A model generated the notes under the pieces. That model was not told the origin of the DNA. It made no database searches and saw only the letters and a program-made list of their open reading frames with translations. Made by a program: the position numbers and the translations under genes. Positions 8,757-16,771 of a stretch of 28,138 nucleotides of DNA are shown here, piece after piece; position 1 is the first letter of the stretch, and every line of letters starts with the position of its first letter. Origin of the DNA: Paenibacillus sp. oral taxon 786 str. D14 (GTDB lineage: Bacteria; Bacillota; Bacilli; Paenibacillales; Paenibacillaceae); NCBI RefSeq assembly GCF_000159955.1, contig NZ_GG695974.1, positions 81,581-109,718 of the forward strand, given 5' to 3'.

Positions 8757-10028
8757 ATGGATATTTTGGTGATTGGCGCCGGAGGGCGTGAGCACGCGAT
8801 CTGCTGGAGCCTGGCGAAAAGCCCGAAGGCCGATAAGATTTATTGCGCTCCGGGGAACGCGGGGATCGGACAAATCGCCGAGCTGGTGCCGATTCAGGTG
8901 AACGAATTCGATAAGCTGGCGGCTTTTGCGGAGGAGAAGCGTGTGGGCCTGGTCGTCGTAGGTCCGGACGATCCGCTCGCAGACGGCATCGTGGATGTGT
9001 TCGAAGCCAAGAACATCCCGGTATTTGGTCCGCGTAAGAATGCTGCGCATATCGAGGGCAGCAAGACGTTTATGAAGGATCTATTGAAAAAATACAACAT
9101 TCCGACCGCCGCATACGAAAAGTTCGACAAGTACGAGCAGGCGCTTAAGTATCTCCAAAGCCGTCCGGTGCCAATCGTGATTAAAGCGGACGGGCTTGCC
9201 GCAGGCAAAGGTGTAACGGTCGCCTTCACTCGCGAAGAGGCGGAAACAGCTCTAAAGAACATCATGGTTGACAAAGTGTTTGGCGAATCCGGCAGCCAGG
9301 TCGTGATCGAGGAGTTTCTTGAAGGACAGGAAATGTCGATCCTGTCGTTTGTCGACGGGGAAACCGTCCGTCCTATGGTTGCGGCGCAAGACCACAAGCA
9401 GGTGTATGACGGTGACAAAGGCCCGAACACCGGCGGCATGGGAACCTACTCCCCGTTGCCGCATATCGCGGATTCGATTATCGAAGAGGCTATCGAAACG
9501 ATCATCAAACCAACCGCGAAGGCCATGGTTGCGGAAGGCCGGCCGTTCCGCGGCGTGCTGTTTGCGGGGTTGATGATTACGCCGGACGGCAAACCGAAGA
9601 CAATCGAATTTAACGCCCGTTTTGGCGATCCGGAAACCCAGGTTGTTCTGCCGCGTTTGAAGAGTGATCTGCTGGAGATTTTCTTGGCAGCGGTAAATGG
9701 GACGTTGGATCAAGTAGATATCGAGTGGAGCGAGGAAGCGGCGGTTTGCGTTGTGCTGGCCTCCGGCGGTTATCCGGCTTCCTATCCGAAGGGCCTGCCG
9801 ATCCGCGGGCTGGAGGAAGCGCAGGCTGCAGGGGCGTTGGTGTTCCATGCTGGCACGTCGAAGAACGAAGCAGGCGAGTGGGTCACGAACGGCGGGCGTG
9901 TGCTTGGCGTGGTTGGCCTGGGACAATCGATTGCCGAAGCCCGGGACAAAGCCTATGAGGCAGCGAACCTCATTACGTTCGAGGGCAAGCATCAACGGTC
10001 GGATATTGCCGCGAAGGCGCTCGTCTAG
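8757..10028 (+). CDS. purD: Phosphoribosylamine-glycine ligase PurD
   Basis: PurD joins phosphoribosylamine to glycine using ATP, giving GAR, the second pathway step. The 423-residue product begins MDILVIGAGGREHAICWSLAKSPK, the standard PurD start, and carries ATP-grasp motifs: IVIKADGLAAGKGV near residue 140, VVIEEFLEGQEMSILSFVDG near 182, and IEFNARFGDPETQVVLPRL near 282-300. GGGAGGAG at 8746-8753 is next to the ATG. It is cut off from purH by a terminator and the palindrome array. It therefore either has its own promoter in the A/T-rich 8690-8740 segment, where none is clearly recognisable, or depends on read-through. Confidence 0.96.
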   Translation: MDILVIGAGGREHAICWSLAKSPKADKIYCAPGNAGIGQIAELVPIQVNEFDKLAAFAEEKRVGLVVVGPDDPLADGIVDVFEAKNIPVFGPRKNAAHIEGSKTFMKDLLKKYNIPTAAYEKFDKYEQALKYLQSRPVPIVIKADGLAAGKGVTVAFTREEAETALKNIMVDKVFGESGSQVVIEEFLEGQEMSILSFVDGETVRPMVAAQDHKQVYDGDKGPNTGGMGTYSPLPHIADSIIEEAIETIIKPTAKAMVAEGRPFRGVLFAGLMITPDGKPKTIEFNARFGDPETQVVLPRLKSDLLEIFLAAVNGTLDQVDIEWSEEAAVCVVLASGGYPASYPKGLPIRGLEEAQAAGALVFHAGTSKNEAGEWVTNGGRVLGVVGLGQSIAEARDKAYEAANLITFEGKHQRSDIAAKALV

Positions 10029-10134
10029 TGAGATGATCCGTCAAGGATAATCCGCTGCCCTTTCGAGCATGTTAAGGGATATTGGGGATTTTCTTCTGAG
10101 TCCCTGTAATACTCGAATGGGAGGCGGCATCATC

Positions 10135-10356
10135 ATGAGCGACAAAATGAAGGAAATGCTACCGGTCTCGCGCGAAGAAGTGGAAGTCGACGGCGTTTAC
10201 CGGGATGAGCTGGGACGGGAAGTCTATTTGCAAAAAGGCGAGGAGTTCCCTTCCGACCCCGTGTACGGCACGATGGAATGGGAGCTGACCGAGCTGTCCC
10301 AAGAGACGAACTCGAAAGGTCATACCGATGACCGTCTAATACCAAAGAAACGTTAA
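10135..10356 (+). CDS. Small hypothetical protein (73 aa)
   Basis: I do not recognise a named family with certainty. GGGAGG at 10119-10124 is correctly spaced for ATG 10135 (MSDKMKEMLPVSREEVEVDG); an upstream in-frame start at 10069 has no ribosome binding site and is not used. The middle of the protein, VDGVYRDELGREVYLQKGEEFPSDPVYGTMEWEL, has the G-x-Y...G-x-E...GE-x-FP pattern of small YjzC-like Bacillota proteins, but the link is weak. The protein is charged and has no membrane segment or signal peptide. It sits between purD and a terminator, so it may be cotranscribed with purD. Confidence 0.65.
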   Translation: MSDKMKEMLPVSREEVEVDGVYRDELGREVYLQKGEEFPSDPVYGTMEWELTELSQETNSKGHTDDRLIPKKR

Positions 10357-10373
10357 GCTATAGGTTCGAACGT

Positions 10374-10424
10374 AAACGCCCTTCCGAGCCGGGAGCATTT
10401 GCCCGTACGGAGGGGCGTTTCCCT
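10374..10424 (+). terminator. Terminator after the small gene
   Basis: AAACGCCCTTCCG (10374-10386) pairs with CGGAGGGGCGTTT (10408-10420) with one mismatch, giving a long GC-rich stem. The T tract is short: the three Ts at the end of the right arm, then CCCT. It separates purD and the small gene from ilvA. Confidence 0.7.
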
Positions 10425-10510
10425 GACTGTACAAAATAACTTGAACCGGAGGCGGTTTCAGGTGTACCTTTATTAGAATGAGAGAACTCAGTTAAAGCGA
10501 GGAGAAATAG

Positions 10511-11773
10511 ATGAATCAGGCGGAACGACAAACGGTAGGCATGGAAGACATCGTCAAAGCGCATCACGTGCTGAAGGAAGTGGTCATCCGAACTCCGTTG
10601 CAGCTCGACGCAACGTTATCGGCTAGATATGAATGCAATGTGTATTTAAAAAGGGAGGATCTGCAGGTCGTGCGCTCCTTCAAGATCCGTGGGGCGTACA
10701 ACATGATTCGCAGCCTGCAGCCCGAAGATCTGAAGCGCGGAATCGTGTGCGCGAGCGCCGGCAACCATGCGCAGGGCGTAGCGTTCTCCTGCAATGCGCT
10801 AGGCATTCAAGGGAAAATCTATATGCCCAGCACGACACCGAACCAGAAAATCAAGCAGGTCAAAAGATTTGGCGGCGAGCATGTGGAGGTCGTTCTGATC
10901 GGTGACACCTACGATGATGCTTATGCGGAGGCGATGAAAGCCTGCCAGGAAGGCGGGATGACGTTCATTCACCCGTTTGACGATCCGAAGATTGTTGCCG
11001 GGAACGGGACGATCGGCATGGAGATTATGGAAAGCCTGACTACACCGGCGGATTACGTCTTCGTCACCATCGGCGGCGGCGGGTTGGTGTCGGGCATCGG
11101 GACTTACTTGAAGACGGTAAGCCCTGATACGAAGATCATCGGCGTTGAACCGTCCGGTGCGGCGTCCATGACGGAAGCGTTAAGGCAGAAGCAGGTTGTC
11201 ACGCTGGAATCGATCGATAAATTTGTGGACGGCGCGGCGGTGAAGCGGGTTGGCGATTTGAATTACGAAATTTGCGCCAACCTCCTGGACGACATCGTTC
11301 AGGTTCCGGAAGGCAAGGCATGTACGACGATTTTGGAGCTCTACAACGATAGTGCCATCGTTGTAGAACCAGCAGGGGCGTTGCCAGTCTCGGCACTCGA
11401 TATGTACCGTGACCAAATCCGCGGGAAGACGGTGGTCTGTGTCATCAGCGGTGGTAACAACGACATCGACCGGATGCAGGAAATGAAGGAACGGTCACTG
11501 ATCTATGAAGGGCTGAAGCACTATTTCTTGATTAATTTCCCGCAGCGGGCCGGAGCGCTTCGCGAATTCTTGGAAGAGGTGCTGGGGCCAAACGACGACA
11601 TCACGCGGTTCGAGTACACGAAGAAGCACAACAAAGAGAACGGCCCGGCCTTGGTTGGCATCGAGCTGAGCGACAAAGCGGATTACGAACCATTGATCGG
11701 GCGCATGTCCGCGAAAGGCATCGTATATACCGAGCTGAATCGGGATTTGAATTTGTTTAATTTGCTGATATAA
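10511..11773 (+). CDS. ilvA: Threonine deaminase (biosynthetic, IlvA)
   Basis: IlvA is a PLP enzyme that converts threonine to 2-oxobutanoate, the entry to isoleucine synthesis. The 420 residues match the Bacillus subtilis IlvA size (422). Lys58 in VVRSFKIRGAYNM is the expected Schiff-base lysine, and TIGGGGLVSGIGTYLK is the glycine loop that holds the PLP phosphate. The C-terminal part (about 335-420, KHYFLINFPQRAGALREFLEEVLG...) is the short single ACT-like regulatory domain, not the double domain of Escherichia coli IlvA. GAGGAG lies just upstream of the ATG. No T-box element was found in the 74 bases between it and the preceding terminator. Confidence 0.92.
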   Translation: MNQAERQTVGMEDIVKAHHVLKEVVIRTPLQLDATLSARYECNVYLKREDLQVVRSFKIRGAYNMIRSLQPEDLKRGIVCASAGNHAQGVAFSCNALGIQGKIYMPSTTPNQKIKQVKRFGGEHVEVVLIGDTYDDAYAEAMKACQEGGMTFIHPFDDPKIVAGNGTIGMEIMESLTTPADYVFVTIGGGGLVSGIGTYLKTVSPDTKIIGVEPSGAASMTEALRQKQVVTLESIDKFVDGAAVKRVGDLNYEICANLLDDIVQVPEGKACTTILELYNDSAIVVEPAGALPVSALDMYRDQIRGKTVVCVISGGNNDIDRMQEMKERSLIYEGLKHYFLINFPQRAGALREFLEEVLGPNDDITRFEYTKKHNKENGPALVGIELSDKADYEPLIGRMSAKGIVYTELNRDLNLFNLLI

Positions 11774-11802
11774 GCTGGAAGCGAAAAAATTTAGAGGCGA
11801 AC

Positions 11803-11836
11803 AGCCCTCTTCGACTTTGGTCGGGGAGGGCTTTTT
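11803..11836 (+). terminator. Terminator after ilvA
   Basis: AGCCCTC (11803-11809) pairs with GAGGGCT (11826-11832); an inner TCGAC/GTCG part with G-T pairs makes the stem about 13 bp. TTTTT follows. This is a clear intrinsic terminator, 30 bases after the ilvA stop. Confidence 0.85.
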
Positions 11837-11871
11837 GGTATGCATGGAGGTCTGGATCGGGAACGTGACTG

Positions 11872-12056
11872 TAACGGAACGTACGGACCTTATTCGTAGG
11901 TCACAAGGCCCTCATCCATTTCTAACGGAACCCAGGAGCGCTATTTGAACGGGAAGCCGCTGGATTGGCCCCTTTTTCCCAAAATAAGGTCTCCTTGTTC
12001 CGTTAGCTCGGGAAATGCCGCGGGAAATGACAAATAACGTCTCTACGTTCCGTTAG
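11872..12056. repeat. Family A composite repeat: two inverted and two direct units
   Basis: Two 25-base units lie in reverse orientation (about 11872-11896 and 11922-11946, TAACGGAAC at their left) and two in forward orientation (11982-12006 and 12032-12056, GTTCCGTTAG at their right). Unit starts are 50 bases apart within each pair. The whole is an imperfect large inverted repeat around a 35-base centre. The forward pair matches 17-91. It fills most of the 442-base ilvA-to-ABC gap, which otherwise holds only the ilvA terminator and the ABC operon promoter. The repeat ends 2 bases before the -35 box. Confidence 0.75.
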
Positions 12057-12058
12057 TG

Positions 12059-12101
12059 TTGACAATATCAATGACCTAGTGTACTATTTAACTATAACAC
12101 T
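12059..12101 (+). promoter_or_regulatory. Promoter and candidate GntR operator of the ABC operon
   Basis: TTGACA (12059-12064), a 17-base spacer and TACTAT (12082-12087) form a near-consensus housekeeping promoter. A 24-base imperfect palindrome at 12078-12101 (outer arms AGTGT and ACACT, 9 of 12 positions paired) covers the -10 box and the probable start site. That is where an autorepressor would bind. The operon encodes a YtrA-type GntR protein, the natural candidate. The binding itself is inference. Confidence 0.65.
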
Positions 12102-12215
12102 AATACAACGACTCGAAACCATGGAATCGAAACGTAGCACAATCAAGAACTCGCATTCAGGTACATGGCATTCCAGTATCACATTTCAGAGCATCGATCA
12201 AAAGGAGTGAATAAA

Positions 12216-13232
12216 GTGAACGTGCAGCATCAGTCTATTGAAAATGTCGCCCCGGGCTTTGGAGCGGATGCGGCGAAATTGCAGGGACAAGAGCAGGGAC
12301 AAGAGCCGGTCGTCTTGTCGGTACAACAGGTGACGAAGGCGATTGGCAGCAAACGGATTGTTGATAAGCTGTCTTTCGAAATTCGACGGGGAGAAATCGT
12401 GGGTCTGCTCGGACCTAACGGTGCAGGGAAGACGACCACGATTCGGATGATCGTGGGTCTGATCGGAATGACGGAGGGCGATGTCCAGATCAAAGGATTT
12501 AGTATCCGGAATCATTTCACCCAAGCGATCGCCCACGTTGGCGCGATTATTGAGAATCCGGAGTTTTACCCGTACATGACCGGATATGACAATCTGAAGC
12601 AGTACGCGCGAATGAGCGAAGGGATTACGGAGGAGCGGATTCAGGAGGTCACCCGGCTGGTAGGCTTGGAGAAGGCGATGAAAAAACGTGTAAAAGCGTA
12701 CTCGCTAGGCATGCGTCAGCGCCTGGGCATCGCGCAGGCTTTATTGCATCGGCCGTCGATTCTGATTCTCGATGAGCCGACCAACGGGCTGGATCCGGCC
12801 GGGATTCGGGAAATGCGCGACTATCTGAAGCGCGTTGCGGCCGAGGAAGGGATTGCTGTGCTGGTCTCCAGCCATTTGCTGGCCGAAATGGAGCTGATGT
12901 GCAGCCGTGTGGTCGTCATTCAGGAAGGGAAGTTCGTGACCGAACGCGCCCTAGGTGAGGCGGCAGAGAAAACCGAGGAACGGGTGAACGTGACGTTCCG
13001 GGTCAGCGATGCCGAAGCGGCGAAAGCCCGACTCATCCGGATGGAAGAAATCCGCCTGCTGGGGATGTCTCCGGAACGGGGCGAAGTGACGGTCGCCGTA
13101 CGCGACAGCTATATCCCACGCGTCGTTGGCGCGCTGGGCAGCGAAGGGATCGCCATCTACCGGATCGAAGAAGTTAAGCAATCGTTGGAAGACGAATTCT
13201 TGAAATGGACGGGAGGAAACCAAATTGCGTAA
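12216..13232 (+). CDS. ABC transporter ATP-binding protein (BcrA/YtrB-like exporter type)
   Basis: This is the ATPase of an ABC-2 type export system; the substrate is unknown. From GTG 12216 the product has 338 residues, with AAAGGAG at 12201-12207 as ribosome binding site; an ATG at 12165 has none. After about 30 unmatched residues comes the ATPase domain: Walker A GPNGAGKTT at about 66-74, signature LGMRQRLGIA near 164, Walker B ILILDEPTNGLDP near 182 and the switch SSHLLAEME. The last 100 residues are the C-terminal extension common in BcrA/NatA-like exporters. It is the first gene of a five-gene operon with two ATPases, two membrane proteins and a GntR repressor, and it overlaps the next gene by 8 bases. 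Confidence 0.9.
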   Translation: MNVQHQSIENVAPGFGADAAKLQGQEQGQEPVVLSVQQVTKAIGSKRIVDKLSFEIRRGEIVGLLGPNGAGKTTTIRMIVGLIGMTEGDVQIKGFSIRNHFTQAIAHVGAIIENPEFYPYMTGYDNLKQYARMSEGITEERIQEVTRLVGLEKAMKKRVKAYSLGMRQRLGIAQALLHRPSILILDEPTNGLDPAGIREMRDYLKRVAAEEGIAVLVSSHLLAEMELMCSRVVVIQEGKFVTERALGEAAEKTEERVNVTFRVSDAEAAKARLIRMEEIRLLGMSPERGEVTVAVRDSYIPRVVGALGSEGIAIYRIEEVKQSLEDEFLKWTGGNQIA

Positions 13233-13989
13233 ATTTACACCGCTTGTTGTGAACGAATGGCTTAAGATGTCCAAGAAGGACAGCTTTATCGTCCCTTATA
13301 CGCTGATCGCCGCGTCGATTGCCGGGATGCTGTACATGATGCACGCTTTCTCGCAGCAGTCGGTAGGGTTCCTGGATTTTGCGTTAATGGCCTTGTCCCG
13401 AAACGGCTTAGGTCAAATGACGACCTTGCTGGTCATTATTTGTACCGCAGGGATTGTGGCGAAGGAGCACAGTCTGGGGACGATCAAGCTGCTGCTGATC
13501 CGCTCGCAAAGTCGCAGCCGTATCTTGGCCTCTAAATACGTGGCTGTGCTGCTGTTCACGATGTCTCTCTTCGTCTTTTCACTGGCGGTTGCCCTGTTGG
13601 GCGGCGGGCTGATCTACGGATTCGGATCTGCCAGCGTGCAGGGAATCGGCTGGAGCGAAGTTCTAACCAGCGCCTTGTATCAGTTCATTTATACCGTTGT
13701 TTACGTTACGATCACTTTTCTAGTAAGCATTCTGACTCGTTCGACAGGAGCGACAATTGGGATCGGCATGTTCATTGTTGTGCTGGAGGAACTGGTGGTG
13801 GCCTTGCTTTCGAGATACGCCTTCGCCAAGTATCTCATCTTCGCCAACGCCGATTTAACGGTATACCTAAACGGGAATCCGCCGATGCCGGGCATGACGT
13901 TAACCTTCTCCTCCGTGGTGATCGCCGCCTATTTGATCTTGTTTCTTGCAGTAAGCTTTGTTACGTTTAAAAAACGGGATGTTGCTTGA
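13225..13989 (+). CDS. ABC-2 type transporter membrane protein
   Basis: This is probably the permease partner of the preceding ATPase. The 254-residue product starts at TTG 13225, with GGGAGG at 13211-13216; the start lies 8 bases inside the ATPase gene. About six hydrophobic segments are seen, including VPYTLIAASIAGMLYMM, MTTLLVIICTAGIVA, VAVLLFTMSLFVFSLAVALLGGG, FIYTVVYVTITFLVSIL, IGIGMFIVVLEELVVALL and VVIAAYLILFLAVSFV. The segment EHSLGTIKLLLIRSQSRSRILASKYVAVLL is the typical conserved cytoplasmic loop of ABC-2 permeases of the NatB/YtrC type. The substrate cannot be read from the sequence. Confidence 0.85.
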   Translation: MRKFTPLVVNEWLKMSKKDSFIVPYTLIAASIAGMLYMMHAFSQQSVGFLDFALMALSRNGLGQMTTLLVIICTAGIVAKEHSLGTIKLLLIRSQSRSRILASKYVAVLLFTMSLFVFSLAVALLGGGLIYGFGSASVQGIGWSEVLTSALYQFIYTVVYVTITFLVSILTRSTGATIGIGMFIVVLEELVVALLSRYAFAKYLIFANADLTVYLNGNPPMPGMTLTFSSVVIAAYLILFLAVSFVTFKKRDVA

Positions 13990-14037
13990 CCGGTAGAATC
14001 ACTAACGGCGGCACACGGCGGAAAGGAGCCAAGGAAC

Positions 14038-14412
14038 GTGAGCATCGAATTCGATAATAATCTGCCGATCTATCTACAAATTATGAATTATTTAAAAAGG
14101 GAAATCGTCACTGGCCGATTGAAGGCCGGCGACAAAATTCCGTCGGTACGCGAGCTTGCGGCCGAGCTGCAAATTAATCCGAATACCGTGCAGCGGACTT
14201 TTCAGGAATTGGAGCGTGAAGCCATCGTGGAAACGAAACGCGGACTCGGAAGATACGTGACAAGCGAGGAAACGAAAATTATGACCATCAAAAAAGAAAT
14301 GGCCGGTGAGCTGCTGGATCGTTTTATCGGAGGCATGCAGGAGCTGGGCTTTAGCAACGAGGATATTGCGGCGCTTGTCGCCGACGCCATAAAGACGGAT
14401 GAGCGACGCTAA
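14038..14412 (+). CDS. GntR-family transcriptional regulator, YtrA type
   Basis: This is a DNA-binding repressor, probably of its own operon. The 124-residue product has one winged helix-turn-helix (about residues 8-76: PIYLQIMNYLKREIVTGRLKAGDKIPSVRELA...NPNTVQRTFQELEREAIVETKRGLGRYVT). Only about 45 more residues follow, the short C-terminal arm of the YtrA subfamily, which has no large ligand domain. AAAGGAG at 14022-14028 precedes GTG 14038. In related Bacillota YtrA-type genes sit with ABC exporter genes and respond to cell-wall-active compounds. The palindrome at 12078-12101 is the likely target. The next gene's ribosome binding site overlaps its stop codon. Confidence 0.88.
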   Translation: MSIEFDNNLPIYLQIMNYLKREIVTGRLKAGDKIPSVRELAAELQINPNTVQRTFQELEREAIVETKRGLGRYVTSEETKIMTIKKEMAGELLDRFIGGMQELGFSNEDIAALVADAIKTDERR

Positions 14413-14428
14413 AGGAGGGCAACCATCA

Positions 14429-15124
14429 ATGAAACCGCTACTGGAAGTACAAGGCCTATCAAAATCGTACGGCAGCAAAAAGGCATTGCATGGCGTGTCC
14501 TTCAGCGTCGGCAAAGGAAAGATCGTTGGCCTGCTAGGCACGAATGGCAGCGGCAAAAGCACACTGATGAAAATCGCCGCCGGCCTGATTCATCCTTCCG
14601 GAGGCAAGGTGTCGGTGGACGGAACGCCGGTGGGACTAACGACGAGATCGTTGGTTTCCTTCATGCCCGATCGTCCATTAACGGAGTCGTGGATGAAGGT
14701 GCGGGATGCAATTGGATTTTACCGCGATTTCTACCCGGATTTCGATGAGGAGAAGGCCGGCACGATGCTGGACTTTATGAATCTGAATGAGAAGGACAAA
14801 ATCAGCTCCCTGTCGAAAGGCATGAACGAACGGCTTCAACTGACGTTAACGTTATCGAGAAATGCCAAGCTGTATCTGCTTGACGAGCCGATCGGCGGGG
14901 TGGACCCGGTGGCCCGGACCAAAATTTTGGACGCGATCGTGGAATTTTACAACGAAGAGAGCAGCCTCATCATCTCTACTCACCTGGTTCGGGATATTGA
15001 GCGGATTTTCGATGAGGTGATTTTTATCCGCAGCGGCCAGGTTGTTATGCAGGAGGAAGTGGAGAACTTGCGGATTCGCTATGGCAAGAGCGTCGATGAC
15101 ATGTTCAGAGAGGTGTTCGCGTAA
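14429..15124 (+). CDS. ABC transporter ATP-binding protein, second system
   Basis: This is the ATPase of the operon's second exporter. From ATG 14429 the product has 231 residues; AAAGGAGGG at 14411-14419 supports this start over ATG 14399, which lies inside the GntR gene. Motifs are Walker A GTNGSGKST at 37-45, signature LSKGMNERLQL at 128, Walker B LYLLDEPIGGVDP at 148 and switch ISTHL. The usual Q-loop glutamine appears replaced in VSFMPDRPLTE, as I recall for YtrB-like ATPases. The membrane protein gene follows directly (stop 15122-15124, next ATG 15125), so the two are probably translated together. Confidence 0.9.
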   Translation: MKPLLEVQGLSKSYGSKKALHGVSFSVGKGKIVGLLGTNGSGKSTLMKIAAGLIHPSGGKVSVDGTPVGLTTRSLVSFMPDRPLTESWMKVRDAIGFYRDFYPDFDEEKAGTMLDFMNLNEKDKISSLSKGMNERLQLTLTLSRNAKLYLLDEPIGGVDPVARTKILDAIVEFYNEESSLIISTHLVRDIERIFDEVIFIRSGQVVMQEEVENLRIRYGKSVDDMFREVFA

Positions 15125-15883
15125 ATGAGAAAGCTGCTGAAGTACGATATCAAACAAAATGCCAATACCGTGCTGGGGCTGGCTGCGATCCTGGTCATCG
15201 TGCAAGGACTGCTGTCGATCACAGGCAACCTTCGCCATTGGGATGCGGAGACGATCTTTGGCTTAACCACCGTTCTTTATTTTACCGCTGCTATCATTAT
15301 GGTCGTGCAGTCCTGCAAAACGTTTGCCTACAACATCAAGGCGTATCATCGTCGTTTGCTCCCGCTGCATCCGGTATGGACGATCCTGTCCTCGCTCGTG
15401 TTCAGCTGGCTCGTGGCGCTGATCATCGCGGTGATTGTCGTGGTTCATGCTGCGATCTATTTTCGGATCGCCCAGGTACCGATCAACATTATTCAAATTG
15501 AGACGAACGGGCTCCAAAACACTCTGTTCGTCATCCTGACCATCATTTGGGTGTATACGCTGCTGGTGTTAACGGTCTTTATGGCGATCGCGATTGGCGC
15601 CAGCGTCAGCATCCGGGGCAAAGCCGGGACGTGGGTCGGCATCATTTCCTTTTTTGTCATTCAGAACGGGTTGTCTTGGGTGGAAAGCCTGATCTTTCGA
15701 GATACGAATAGTACCTTTGCGAACTTCGGAATCATTCATATCGGGATGGCCGAGGAGAACGGTGCAGTGGCGAGTGAATCGGTGAATCTGCTTCCGCTTG
15801 GGCCGTTCTTGCTTGAAGTGGTCGTAGCGGCTTTGATGTTTTACGCGATAACGTATTTGCTGAAGAAACGGATCGAGATTTGA
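15125..15883 (+). CDS. ABC-2 type membrane protein, second system
   Basis: This is a predicted permease for the preceding ATPase. The 252-residue protein starts MRKLLKYDIKQNANTVLGLAAILVIVQGLL and has about six hydrophobic segments: around 17-36, 45-62, 85-110, 128-150, 160-185 and 225-246. The basic cytoplasmic stretch CKTFAYNIKAYHRRLLPLHP between the second and third segments resembles the contact loop of ABC-2 permeases. I find no closer family match and no substrate clue. The gene abuts the ATPase gene without a gap and is the last of the operon before a terminator. Confidence 0.75.
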   Translation: MRKLLKYDIKQNANTVLGLAAILVIVQGLLSITGNLRHWDAETIFGLTTVLYFTAAIIMVVQSCKTFAYNIKAYHRRLLPLHPVWTILSSLVFSWLVALIIAVIVVVHAAIYFRIAQVPINIIQIETNGLQNTLFVILTIIWVYTLLVLTVFMAIAIGASVSIRGKAGTWVGIISFFVIQNGLSWVESLIFRDTNSTFANFGIIHIGMAEENGAVASESVNLLPLGPFLLEVVVAALMFYAITYLLKKRIEI

Positions 15884-15899
15884 TCTCCTTATGTAAAAA

Positions 15900-15955
15900 T
15901 AAACCGCAAAAGCCGCATCCTCTTGATCGTTTGGGGGATGCGGCTTCTGTGGTTT
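15900..15955. terminator. Bidirectional terminator between convergent genes
   Basis: AGCCGCATCC (15910-15919) pairs perfectly with GGATGCGGCT (15935-15944), and flanking AACCGCAAA/TTCTGTGGTT lengthens the stem imperfectly. GGTTTTTC follows on the plus strand and an AAAAATAAA stretch precedes it, so it can end both the ABC operon and the convergent gene at 15962-16711. Confidence 0.85.
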
Positions 15956-15961
15956 TTCTGC

Positions 15962-16711
15962 TTAATTCTTCGAGCGGCGACCAAAAAAGAAAATTTGCCC
16001 AGCCAGTCCCACGGCAAACAAGATCAGGCTGTCCCAAGGCGAAACGGTAAATGCCGGCATAATTCGGTTTAATACGGTGCCAACAATGATCAACACGGCG
16101 GCAACGGCGATGTAAGTGCCGAACGCACGAAGATTAAAGCCGCGCGGTCCTGAGATGGACTGCATTCCTGGTTTTGCTCCTGGTCCTGCCGGTCTTCCAC
16201 CTCCGGCGGCCTTCTGGCCTTCGACGGCTTTGGAGCTATTGCCGAGGAAGCGAGTGACCAGCTCAATCAGCACGATAGACAGTACGGCGATGATCAACAG
16301 CGAGGAGGTGCTGATCTGTGTATATTCGAGCTCCCCGCCAAACCATTTGCTGAAGAAACCGGTGATCATATAAATAAAGAAGACCCAGGTCAAAGCTACC
16401 CAGGGGATCATCGTATAATATTTAATTTTGTCCTTCAGCGTCCGGGGCTTCCGTGCCTTTACGTCCTCCGCCAGCTCCGCACAATAAGCCTTCGGATCGG
16501 GGCCGAAGCGTTCTGCCGCCGAGATGCCTTTGGCTTGATTTTTGATGATTTGCCGGGCGATGTCCAGCAGGAGTTCTTCCCCTTTGGCTTCACTAAGCGA
16601 GCTGGAGCCGGAACGGAAGTACAAGACCATTTCCCCGAAATATGCTTCGTACTCCGGCGTCATTTGTTGTCGTAGCCGTTTCGTTTCGCCGATCATTTCG
16701 TGGATGTACAT
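15962..16711 (-). CDS. DUF1129-like membrane protein
   Basis: The function is unknown. From the start at 16711 (MYIHEMIGETKRLRQQMTPEYEAYFGEMVLYFR) the product has 249 residues; GGGAGGAGA on the minus strand (16721-16729) lies 9 bases upstream. An upstream in-frame ATG at 16825 would add 38 residues with no ribosome binding site. The first 110 residues are soluble and helical, with the DUF1129-type pattern of an ordered N-terminal domain ending in RFGDPxAYCAELAEDV. They are followed by four hydrophobic segments (about 112-130, 147-165, 200-218, 226-243). A basic Gly/Pro/Ala-rich loop (GQKAAGGGRPAGPGAKPG) separates segments two and three. It is transcribed alone. Confidence 0.75.
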   Translation of the reverse strand: MYIHEMIGETKRLRQQMTPEYEAYFGEMVLYFRSGSSSLSEAKGEELLLDIARQIIKNQAKGISAAERFGPDPKAYCAELAEDVKARKPRTLKDKIKYYTMIPWVALTWVFFIYMITGFFSKWFGGELEYTQISTSSLLIIAVLSIVLIELVTRFLGNSSKAVEGQKAAGGGRPAGPGAKPGMQSISGPRGFNLRAFGTYIAVAAVLIIVGTVLNRIMPAFTVSPWDSLILFAVGLAGQIFFFGRRSKN

Positions 16712-16741
16712 GGTTGTATCTCTCCTCCCAGTTTCTTCCGT

Positions 16742-16771
16742 AGTATACTTCATAGTTTGTCCCATTCGCAA
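16742..16771 (-). promoter_or_regulatory. Candidate promoter of the DUF1129-like gene
   Basis: On the minus strand, TTGCGA (plus 16766-16771), an 18-base spacer and TATACT (plus 16742-16747) lie 13 bases before the ribosome binding site. About 50 bases further upstream, a perfect inverted repeat (ATTCCTT-GAAC-AAGGAAT, 16824-16841) could be a regulator site. Confidence 0.45.

Noticed and set aside
10425..10510. T-box or other leader riboswitch before ilvA
   Set aside because: The T-box core sequence and a second terminator are absent, and the leader is only about 85 bases long.
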